Made by a program: the position numbers and the translations under genes. The notes beneath the pieces were generated by a model. The model saw only the letters and a list, made by a program, of their open reading frames with translations, did not search any database and had not been told where the DNA came from. 64,000 nt of DNA from Allomesorhizobium camelthorni (GTDB lineage: Bacteria > Pseudomonadota > Alphaproteobacteria > Rhizobiales > Rhizobiaceae), in NCBI RefSeq assembly GCF_011045125.1, contig NZ_JAAKZF010000007.1, forward strand, positions 99,028 through 163,027, given 5' to 3'. This document shows, one piece after another, positions 56,976-64,000 of the stretch (position 1 is the stretch's first letter; each line of letters begins with the position of its first letter).

Positions 56976-57020
56976 GCCCCCTCTCCCCGTTTTTCACGGG
57001 GAGAGGGTAAGGGTGAGGGG
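56976..57020. repeat. REP-like hairpin right of the insertion sequence
   Basis: CCCCTCTCCCCGT and ACGGGGAGAGGG form the stem around TTTTC, followed by TAAGGGTGAGGGGCAG. It is the inverse counterpart of the hairpin at 55583-55623. Confidence 0.75.
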
Positions 57021-57199
57021 CAGCGCCGACCTCAAAACTGAGAGAGGGCGAATATCGAGGAGGCCGCTTTGCCCAAGCAGCGCCTGCGGCGATTGGATTC
57101 AGGTCAGGCCGAGTCGAAAGTGTGGATTTCGAGAACCGGAGCGCAACGTACGTTCAAGTACGTGAGCGCAGAAAGCCGGAGGCCGGCCTCACCTGAATC

Positions 57200-57556
57200 T
57201 TACTGCCGATCCAAACAGATCGACGTATGACCGGACTTGATGAAGCCGAGCTTCTGCGCGGCGCCTTTGGAAACGTCGATCACCCGGCCTTTGATGAAGG
57301 GGCCGCGATCGTTGATGCGGACCACGACGCTTTTGCCGTTCCTCTTGTTGGTGACCTTGACCTTGGTGCCGAAAGGCAGGCTGCGGTGGGCAGCGGTCAT
57401 GGCGGATGGATTCATGCGCTCGCCCGACGCGGTCTTGGAATGGAGTGCGTACCAGGACGCGCGGCCGCACTGCGCCGATGCCGAACCCGTGGAAGCGGCG
57501 AGCATCAGCCCGGCCGCCAGCGTTGCCGCGGCGGTCGCGGCCCTTGTCGTAATCAT
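57200..57556 (-). CDS. RlpA-like double-psi beta-barrel protein
   Basis: This is a 118-residue exported protein. The signal peptide is [20 protein letters not shown] followed by ASTGSASA. The RlpA/DPBB domain shows [40 protein letters not shown] and [20 protein letters not shown]. RlpA proteins cleave peptidoglycan glycan strands lacking stem peptides; this one lacks the SPOR domain and lipobox of full RlpA. It lies alone after the IS region. Confidence 0.9.
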   Translation of the reverse strand: MITTRAATAAATLAAGLMLAASTGSASAQCGRASWYALHSKTASGERMNPSAMTAAHRSLPFGTKVKVTNKRNGKSVVVRINDRGPFIKGRVIDVSKGAAQKLGFIKSGHTSICLDRQ

Positions 57557-57789
57557 TATGTCGGTTGCCCCGTTAGTAGATGATCGGGGCAGCTAGCAGC
57601 CAAAATGGGGCAGCAAATGCGGCAGGTTCCTGTTTGTTCCATGACAAAGGAACACGTTTGGAGTCCGGGCGAAACAATAAGTCAGAGATGATCGAGCGTA
57701 CCGAGCGGCGATCAGGCAGCATAACGACATGTTTGTTGCTGGTTCCCGCTATGGCCCAGCTACTTATACATTGCAGATGAAAGAACGTG

Positions 57790-57815
57790 TCGCGGGCGAC
57801 CGATGCCGCCCGCGA
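57790..57815. terminator. Hairpin between the DnaB-like pseudogene and rlpA-like gene
   Basis: Perfect 8-bp stem TCGCGGGC/GCCCGCGA with a 10-base loop. No strong T tract follows on either side, so termination is only possible. The rest of the 57557-57838 spacer shows no gene. Confidence 0.4.
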
Positions 57816-57838
57816 GTTGTTGGATCTTGCTGGATTCG

Positions 57839-58571
57839 TTAGCTCGCCGCTTGGAACCGAACCTCGCCATTGTTCAGGAAGCACGTCTTGTTGAACAGCG
57901 CCAGATCCAGTTGAACAGCGCCAGATCCAGCGGGTTTGGCAACCGCACGTCGCTGATATCGGGACACGGCTTCGTCGACGGATCGTATGACCGATCGATC
58001 TGGGAAATAAAGACGAGGATCACCCCCCTCTCCCGGGCAAACGACTTCGCTTGCGAACCTGAGCATTCAATTCCGGGTTTTCACGCTTCTGATCGAGCAG
58101 CTGCAGGTAGTCTATGACCACCAGCGTGCCGCGAGGCGCCGGTTCCATCGAGTTTACGATATAGTCGGCGCTTATGACGTCGGAATTGTCGAATTCGAAC
58201 AGCCCGCCGAAATGTGCCGGTTCTGCCCCGATGGAACGAAAGCGATCCAGGACGTCTTTTTCGGTGTATTCAAGTGTGAAAAAGACACTTCGGCAGCCGG
58301 ATTTCATTGCCTCCACGGCCAGTTGGAGGCTCATCAAGGTCTTGCCCTGGGCCGGCCGTGCCCCGACCAGCACCAGATCTCCGGGACTGAGCCTCGCAAA
58401 CAATTCCCGGACGGGCGCGGTCGCTGACATGTTGGCTGCGAGCAAACTCCAACTGCTGAATCCTTCCTTGGCCGCAATCCGGTCGAGCGCCTCGTGAAGT
58501 CGAATGTTTTCTTCGCGGGATAGAAGTTTGGCTTTGCGTTTCAAATGATAAACAGGCGCAGACAGCTTCAT
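57839..58571 (-). pseudogene. DnaB-like RecA-fold ATPase, broken by a frameshift and a 20-bp duplication
   Basis: The gene starts MKLSAPVYHLKRKAKLLSRE after a strong AGGAGG. It encodes a single RecA-fold domain like the DnaB C-terminal ATPase: Walker A DLVLVGARPAQGKTLMSLQL and Walker B GTLVVIDYLQLLDQ. After NPELNAQVRK the frame shifts and ends RSRLPGRGG. In another frame the family sequence resumes as SFARERGVILVFISQIDRSY, then a 20-bp tandem duplication breaks it again before KTCFLNNGEVRFQAAS. Two lesions make it a pseudogene of a small phage-like or rhizobial DnaB-type protein. Confidence 0.8.
57891..57930. repeat. Perfect 20-bp tandem duplication in the DnaB-like pseudogene
   Basis: The unit TTGAACAGCGCCAGATCCAG occurs twice, head to tail and identical. 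Removing one copy restores LDLALFNKTCFLNN in one frame. Being 20 bases it shifts the frame. Confidence 0.95.
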
Positions 58572-58804
58572 CGAAAAACCTCCTGGTGCGAGCAGTTTTC
58601 GCAATCCCTCCTTATGCTTGGTGCTCGAACAGTCGGTTCGACAATCAGGCGGCCCCGCATGAATTATGCTTTCCCGACGGAGGAGGGTGGCGTGGGCTGC
58701 GCCGAATCAAAGCATAGCCCAATTCCTGCCGATGAAAAATTGGCTGCGGTCCAACTTCCAGTGGAGAGCCGCGCTGCCCGACGAGCACCATGACCGCCCA
58801 GCGG

Positions 58805-61519
58805 CTACTTCCCCGCCATTTCCTTCAGCCGGTACAGCGCTTCCAGCGCCTCGCGCGGGGTGAGTTCGTCGGGATTGATCGCCGACAGCGCGGCGCCCAG
58901 CGCGTCGGTCTTGGCCGGCTTCGGCTCCTCGCGCTTCACCACCGCCGAAAACAGCGGCAGATCGTCGACGAGGCGGTCGGCTTTGCCGGATGTTTCGCCG
59001 GCTTCGAGCTGGTGCAGCACATCCCGCGCCCTTTGCACCACCGCGTCGGGCAGGCCGGCGAGCCGCGCCACCTGCACGCCGTAGGAGCGGTCGGCCGCGC
59101 CCTTGGCGACCTCGTGCAGGAAGACCACGTCGCCCTCCCATTCCTTGACGCGCATGGTGACGTTGTGCAGCCGTTCCAGCTTGCCGGCGAGCGCCGTCAT
59201 CTCGTGGAAATGCGTGGCGAAGATCGCCCGGCAGCAATTCTTCTCGTGCAGATATTCGACTGCGGCCCAGGCGATCGACAGGCCGTCGAAGGTCGCCGTG
59301 CCGCGGCCGATCTCGTCGAGTATGACCAGCGCCCGCTCGCCCGCCTGGTTCAGGATCGCCGCCGTCTCGACCATCTCGACCATGAAGGTCGAGCGCCCGC
59401 GCGCCAGATCGTCCGACGCTCCGACGCGCGAAAAAAGCCGGTCGACCACGCCGATCCGCGCCGATTTAGCGGGCACGAAGGAGCCGGTCTGGGCAAGGAT
59501 GGCGATCAGCGCGTTCTGGCGCAGGAAGGTCGACTTGCCGCCCATATTCGGGCCGGTCAGAAGCCAGATCGCACCGTGCCTGCCGCCCTGCTCCGGCGAA
59601 AGATCGCAATCATTCGCCACGAACGGCGCGCCGGCCATGCGCCGCAACGCCTGCTCGACCACCGGATGGCGGCCGCCGGAAATCTCGAAGGCGAGGCTGT
59701 CGTCGACCACGGGCCGCCGCCACGCCTCGGCGCTGGCAAGCACCGCAAGGGCTGCCGAAACGTCGAGCACCGCAAGCGCCGTCGCGCCGGAGCGGATGGC
59801 GTCGGCATGGCCGACCGCCTCGGCGGTCAGCGCATCGAATACGCTAAGCTCGATCGCCAGCGCCCGGTCGGCGGCGTTGGCGATCTTGGTCTCCATCTCC
59901 GCCAGTTCGGTGGTGGTGAAGCGCATGGCGTTCGCCATGGTCTGGCGGTGGATGAAGCGCGCCTTGGCCGCGTCCGACCCCATCATCAGCGCCTGGTGGT
60001 TGGCGGTCACTTCGATGTAATAGCCGAGCACATTGTTGTGCCGGATTTTCAGCGAGCGGATGCCGGTTTCCTCGATCAGCTCGCGCTCCATCGCCGCGAT
60101 CACCTTGCGGGCCTCGTCTCGTAGCGCCCGCATCTCGTCGAGCTCGGCGTTGTAGCCGGCGCGGACAAAACCGCCGTCGCGCCTGAGCAGCGGCAGCTCG
60201 TCGGCAAGTGCGGCGCCGAGATGATCGGCAAAGCGTATCGGCAGCGCCGAGATGGCGTCCAGCGCCGCCTTCAGTTCCGCCGGCAGTTCGGCATCGGCAA
60301 ACAGCGTCCGGAGCGCAAGTGCGGCCTCGAAGCCGGAGCGCAACGCGCCGAGATCGCGCGGCCCGCCGCGGTTGAGCGCCAGCCTGGTCAGCGCGCGCGG
60401 CATGTCGGCTGCCTCTTTCAGAGCCGCGCGGAGGCCCTGGCATAACCTAGATTCGGAGGCGAAGAACGCCACTGAATCAAGCCGCGCATTGATCGCCTTC
60501 GGGTCGGTCAGCGGCGACATCAGCCGGTCGGCCAGGAGCCGCGCGCCGGCCCCGGTGACCGTACGGTCGACGGCCTTGATCAGCGAGCCGTCCCGCCCGC
60601 CCGACATGGTGCGCAGCAGTTCGAGATTGGCCCTGGTCGCCGGATCGATGAACAGCGTCGAGCCGGCCTGCTCGCGCTCCGGCCGCGACAGCGGCGGCCG
60701 CTCCGCCTTCTGCGTCTTCTCGACATAAGCGACGACGCCCGAGATCGCCGACAGTTCTGCGCGGGAAAACGTGCCGAAACTGTCCGGCGTGGCGACGCCG
60801 TAGAAGCGGGCGATGCGGCCGGGAGCCGAAGCCGAATCGAACAGGCTCGGCGGCTGCGGGCTCGCCATCCGGCCGATCATGTCGAACAGCGGCTTCAGTT
60901 CTTCGTCGTGGAACACCGGCTCGGCCACGATGAGCTCGCGCGGATCGACCCGGAAAATGTCGGCGGCGAGCGCTTCGGCATTCGTCTCGGCGACGCGGAA
61001 CACGCCCGTCGACAGCTCGATCCACGCGAGCGCATAGGAGCTTTCGGAGCCCCCCTTCACGCGGCCCAGCGCCATCAGGAAATTGGATTCCGAAGGCGCC
61101 AGCAGCCGGTCCTCGGTGATGGTGCCGGGCGTGACCAGGCGGATCACGTCGCGCTTCACCACCGATTTTGAGCCGCGCTTCTTCGCCTCGGCCGGATCCT
61201 CGATCTGCTCGCAAACGGCGACGCGATGGCCGAGCCCGATCAGCTTCTGCAAATAATCGTCGGCGGCATGCACCGGCACGCCGCACATCGGAATGTCGTG
61301 GCCCTGGTGCTTGCCGCGCTTGGTGAGCACGATGCCCAGCGCCCGGCTGGCGATCTCGGCGTCCTCGAAGAACAGCTCGTAGAAATCGCCCATGCGGTAG
61401 AACAGCAGGCAATCCGGGTTGGCCGCCTTGATCTCGATGAACTGCTCCATCATCGGCGTCGCCGCGCCGACTGCTGCCGGCGCGCTGCCCTCGATGCGTA
61501 TCGGCGTTTCGTCGTTCAC
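58805..61519 (-). CDS. mutS: DNA mismatch repair protein MutS
   Basis: This 904-residue protein recognises mismatches and recruits MutL. The mismatch-binding N-terminus has [20 protein letters not shown] with the conserved Phe-x-Glu (FYELF). The ATPase has Walker [21 protein letters not shown], Walker [21 protein letters not shown], and [16 protein letters not shown]. Length is typical of rhizobial MutS. It is divergent from maeB, with 124 bases between starts. Confidence 0.98.
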   Translation of the reverse strand: MNDETPIRIEGSAPAAVGAATPMMEQFIEIKAANPDCLLFYRMGDFYELFFEDAEIASRALGIVLTKRGKHQGHDIPMCGVPVHAADDYLQKLIGLGHRVAVCEQIEDPAEAKKRGSKSVVKRDVIRLVTPGTITEDRLLAPSESNFLMALGRVKGGSESSYALAWIELSTGVFRVAETNAEALAADIFRVDPRELIVAEPVFHDEELKPLFDMIGRMASPQPPSLFDSASAPGRIARFYGVATPDSFGTFSRAELSAISGVVAYVEKTQKAERPPLSRPEREQAGSTLFIDPATRANLELLRTMSGGRDGSLIKAVDRTVTGAGARLLADRLMSPLTDPKAINARLDSVAFFASESRLCQGLRAALKEAADMPRALTRLALNRGGPRDLGALRSGFEAALALRTLFADAELPAELKAALDAISALPIRFADHLGAALADELPLLRRDGGFVRAGYNAELDEMRALRDEARKVIAAMERELIEETGIRSLKIRHNNVLGYYIEVTANHQALMMGSDAAKARFIHRQTMANAMRFTTTELAEMETKIANAADRALAIELSVFDALTAEAVGHADAIRSGATALAVLDVSAALAVLASAEAWRRPVVDDSLAFEISGGRHPVVEQALRRMAGAPFVANDCDLSPEQGGRHGAIWLLTGPNMGGKSTFLRQNALIAILAQTGSFVPAKSARIGVVDRLFSRVGASDDLARGRSTFMVEMVETAAILNQAGERALVILDEIGRGTATFDGLSIAWAAVEYLHEKNCCRAIFATHFHEMTALAGKLERLHNVTMRVKEWEGDVVFLHEVAKGAADRSYGVQVARLAGLPDAVVQRARDVLHQLEAGETSGKADRLVDDLPLFSAVVKREEPKPAKTDALGAALSAINPDELTPREALEALYRLKEMAGK

Positions 61520-61643
61520 CGTGTCCCCGAAAAAAGAAGCTTCCCCCTGCTTGGCGCTTTACGGCGGCGAAGTGTAGCCTTAATCCCGAACGCTCCACAA
61601 AAAGAAACGAAAATACCCCAGGGGAAGGGAACGGCTCGAAATC

Positions 61644-63923
61644 ATGGCCAAGAAAACCGAAAACGCCGGCCCGTCCGTCAGCGCGCAGGAGGCGCTGGAG
61701 TTCCACGCCTCGGGCCGCCCCGGCAAGCTGGAGATCAACCCGACCAAGCCGATGGCCACGCAGCGCGACCTGTCGCTCGCCTATTCGCCGGGCGTCGCCG
61801 TGCCGGTCAAGGCGATCGCCGAGGATCCCTCCCGCGCCTTCGACTACACCACGCGCGGCAACATGGTCGCCGTCATTACCAACGGCACCGCGATCCTGGG
61901 CCTCGGCAATCTCGGCGCGCTCGCCGCCAAGCCGGTCATGGAAGGCAAGGCGGCGCTGTTCAAGCGCTTCGCCGACATCGACGCCATCGACCTTGAGGTC
62001 GACACCGAGAATGTCGACGAGTTCATCAACTGCGTGCGCTATCTCGGCCCCTCCTTCGGCGGCATCAACCTCGAGGACATCAGGGCGCCCGACTGCTTCA
62101 TCATCGAGAGCCGCCTGCGCGAACTGATGGACATACCGGTCTTCCATGACGACCAGCACGGCACCGCCATCATCTCGGCCGCCGGCCTCATCAACGCGCT
62201 GCACCTCACCGGCCGCGACATGAAGACCGCCAAGCTCGTCTGCAACGGCGCCGGTTCGGCCGGCATCGCCTGCATCGAGCTCATCAAATCCATGGGCTTC
62301 TCGCCGGAAAACGTCATCCTCTGCGACACCAAGGGCGTCGTTTACCAGGGCCGCGAGGAAGGCATGAACCAGTGGAAGTCGGCGCATGCCGTAAAGACCG
62401 ACGCCCGCACGCTGGCCGAAGCCCTCGACGGCGCCGACATCATCTTCGGCCTGTCCGCCAAGGGCGCGCTGACGCCGGCCATGATCCAGTCCATGGCCAA
62501 GAACCCGATCATCTTCGCCATGGCCAATCCCGATCCCGAGATCACGCCGGAGGAAGTCGCCGAGATCCGCACCGACGCCATCATGGCGACCGGCCGCTCC
62601 GACTATCCCAACCAGGTCAACAACGTTCTCGGCTTCCCCTACATTTTCCGCGGCGCGCTCGATGTCCGCGCCACCACCATCAACGACGCCATGAAGGTCG
62701 CGGCCGCGCAGGCGCTGGCCGATCTCGCCCGCCAGGACGTGCCCGACGACGTCGCCGCCGCCTATCAGGGCAACCGCCCGAAATTCGGGCCGAACTACAT
62801 CATCCCGGTGCCGTTCGACCCGCGCCTGATCTCGGCCATTCCGGTCGCCGTCGCCCGCGCCGCCATGGATTCCGGCGTCGCCCGCCGGCCCATCCTCGAT
62901 CTCGACAAATACGCGCAGGAGCTTTCCGCCCGCCGCGATCCGATCGCCTCGACCCTGCAGCGCATCTACGACCGCGTGCGCCGCCAGCCCAAGCGCGTCG
63001 TCTTCGCCGAGGGCGAGGAGGAGCAGGTCATGCGCGCCGCCGTCTCCTACGCCAACCAGCGGCTGGGCGCCGCCATCCTGGTCGGCCGCGAGGATCGCAT
63101 CAAGGAGACCGCCAGCCATGCCGGCGTCGATCTAGACCGGCCGGGCATCGAGATCATCAACGCCCGCCTGTCGCGGCGCAACGCCATCTATGCCGACTAT
63201 CTCTACGAGCGCATGCAGCGCAAAGGCTTCCTGTTCCGCGACTGCCAGCGGCTGATCAACAACGACCGCAACCATTTCGCAGCCTGCATGCTGGCGCTGG
63301 GCGACGCCGACGCGGTGGTCACCGGCGTCACCCGCAACTATTCGACCGCGCTCGACGATGTCCGCCGCGTCATCGAGGCCAAGCCTGGCCACCGCGTCAT
63401 CGGCGTGTCGATCGCGCTCTGCCGCGGCCGCACCGTCATCGTCGCCGACACCGCCGTCCACGACATGCCCAATTCCGAGCAGATGGCCGACATCGCCGAG
63501 GAGGCGGCGGGCTTCGCGCGCCGCATGGGCTACGAGCCGCGCGTGGCCATGCTCGCCTATTCGACCTTCGGCCATCCCGCCGGCGAGCGTTCTGCGCGCG
63601 TACAAGAGGCTGTTCAAATCCTCGATAAAAGACGCGTCGATTTCGAGTATGACGGCGAAATGGCGGCCGACGTCGCGCTCAACGCCAAGGCGATGCAGCA
63701 ATATCCGTTCTGCCGCCTGTCGGGCCCGGCCAACGTCCTCATCATGCCGGCCTTCCACTCGGCCTCGATCTCGACAAAAATGCTTCAGGAGCTCGGCGGC
63801 TCGATGGTCATCGGCCCGCTTCTGGTGGGGCTCAACAAGCCGGTGCAGATCGTCAGCCTCAACGCCAAGGACAGCGACATCGTCAACATGGCCGCGATCG
63901 CAGCGTATTCGGCGGGGGCTTGA
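61644..63923 (+). CDS. maeB: NADP-dependent malic enzyme with phosphotransacetylase domain
   Basis: This is a 759-residue MaeB-type enzyme converting malate to pyruvate and CO2. The malic enzyme part covers residues 1 to about 430 ([58 protein letters not shown]). The C-terminal half (about 440-759) is a phosphotransacetylase-like domain with [16 protein letters not shown] and [17 protein letters not shown], thought to be regulatory. This two-domain form is typical of rhizobia. AGGGGAAGGGAACG precedes the start. Confidence 0.97.
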   Translation: MAKKTENAGPSVSAQEALEFHASGRPGKLEINPTKPMATQRDLSLAYSPGVAVPVKAIAEDPSRAFDYTTRGNMVAVITNGTAILGLGNLGALAAKPVMEGKAALFKRFADIDAIDLEVDTENVDEFINCVRYLGPSFGGINLEDIRAPDCFIIESRLRELMDIPVFHDDQHGTAIISAAGLINALHLTGRDMKTAKLVCNGAGSAGIACIELIKSMGFSPENVILCDTKGVVYQGREEGMNQWKSAHAVKTDARTLAEALDGADIIFGLSAKGALTPAMIQSMAKNPIIFAMANPDPEITPEEVAEIRTDAIMATGRSDYPNQVNNVLGFPYIFRGALDVRATTINDAMKVAAAQALADLARQDVPDDVAAAYQGNRPKFGPNYIIPVPFDPRLISAIPVAVARAAMDSGVARRPILDLDKYAQELSARRDPIASTLQRIYDRVRRQPKRVVFAEGEEEQVMRAAVSYANQRLGAAILVGREDRIKETASHAGVDLDRPGIEIINARLSRRNAIYADYLYERMQRKGFLFRDCQRLINNDRNHFAACMLALGDADAVVTGVTRNYSTALDDVRRVIEAKPGHRVIGVSIALCRGRTVIVADTAVHDMPNSEQMADIAEEAAGFARRMGYEPRVAMLAYSTFGHPAGERSARVQEAVQILDKRRVDFEYDGEMAADVALNAKAMQQYPFCRLSGPANVLIMPAFHSASISTKMLQELGGSMVIGPLLVGLNKPVQIVSLNAKDSDIVNMAAIAAYSAGA

Positions 63924-63930
63924 GGTTCCT

Positions 63931-63992
63931 ATCTTCCCCCTTGCGGGGAAGAAATAGCCGAGTTGCCGCGCCCGAAGGGCGCTGGCGAGGCT
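63931..63992. repeat. REP-like double hairpin after maeB
   Basis: TTCCCC/GGGGAA and GCGCCC/GGGCGC stems lie close together near the window end. The arrangement resembles short repeats common downstream of genes in this group and may also act as a maeB terminator. Confidence 0.5.
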
Positions 63993-64000
63993 TAAGTGTT

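Noticed and set aside
57573..57884. Minus-strand frame of 103 codons between the RlpA-like gene and the DnaB-like pseudogene
   Set aside because: No ribosome binding site or domain, and it overlaps the pseudogene end.
57891..57930. CRISPR-like repeat
   Set aside because: The two 20-base units are directly adjacent without spacers; this is a tandem duplication. No CRISPR array or cas gene is present.
60477..63119. 880-codon minus-strand frame opposite maeB, extending toward mutS
   Set aside because: It is antisense to maeB, and its second half is an out-of-frame reading of mutS. There is no recognisable domain.

Overview
The window is GC-rich, densely coding chromosome from an alphaproteobacterium of the order Rhizobiales (Hyphomicrobiales), most like Mesorhizobium and other Phyllobacteriaceae. 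Support comes from the gene set and its order: a DivL-type pseudokinase next to a TsaE-kinase fusion and MurU, AddAB instead of RecBCD, a cysteine-poor rhizobial AccD, the trpFBA-accD-folC string, a rhizobial PmtA, a two-domain malic enzyme and an intracellular PHB depolymerase. Most of it is core genome with small accessory insertions. No rRNA, tRNA, CRISPR array, phage or replication origin was recognised.

Layout. 1-13.5 kb (mostly +): the end of ahcY, divL, then an overlapping run tsaE-amgK / murU / addB / addA, followed by trxA and an orphan HicB-like protein. 13.5-19.4 kb (-): trpF, trpB, a toxin-antitoxin pair, trpA, accD, folC. The toxin reads in frame into TrpA with no stop codon between them. 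19.3-23.1 kb: a mosaic with a duplicated and frameshifted trpF 5' end, a secreted protein, a LysR regulator, a YgjP-type metallopeptidase and two copies of a long palindromic repeat. 23.2-25.2 kb (-): a BenE-type transporter and an alpha/beta hydrolase. 25.4-31.9 kb (+): the translation cluster infC (AUU start), rpmI, rplT, pheS, pheT, with a DUF2442 gene and a GFA gene between pheS and pheT. 31.9-43.5 kb (+): small metabolic genes, dnaK-dnaJ, pmtA, a broken Phd antitoxin, an FMN reductase / phosphatase / pyrF run, phaZ and a transglutaminase-like protein.

43.8-52.1 kb: comM and gshB (-), then GT2 glycosyltransferase, methyltransferase and small 4-TM transporter (-), divergent from a GT-C-like membrane protein and a GGDEF-EAL protein (+). 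The glycan genes have the layout of a three-component lipid-carrier glycosylation system. 52.1-55.4 kb (+): an SDR, dgoK, dgoA and an SMP-30 lactonase, most of a De Ley-Doudoroff type galactose/galactonate route. 55.6-56.9 kb: an IS481-family insertion with terminal repeats, a 4-bp target duplication and a transposase that has lost its catalytic Glu region, lying between two REP-like hairpins. 57.2-64 kb: an RlpA-like protein, a DnaB-like ATPase pseudogene broken by a frameshift and a 20-bp tandem duplication, mutS (-) and maeB (+).

The least routine items are the toxin-TrpA continuous reading frame inside the tryptophan operon, the duplicated trpF start flanking a secreted-protein gene, the paired palindromic repeats and the candidate glycosylation locus.
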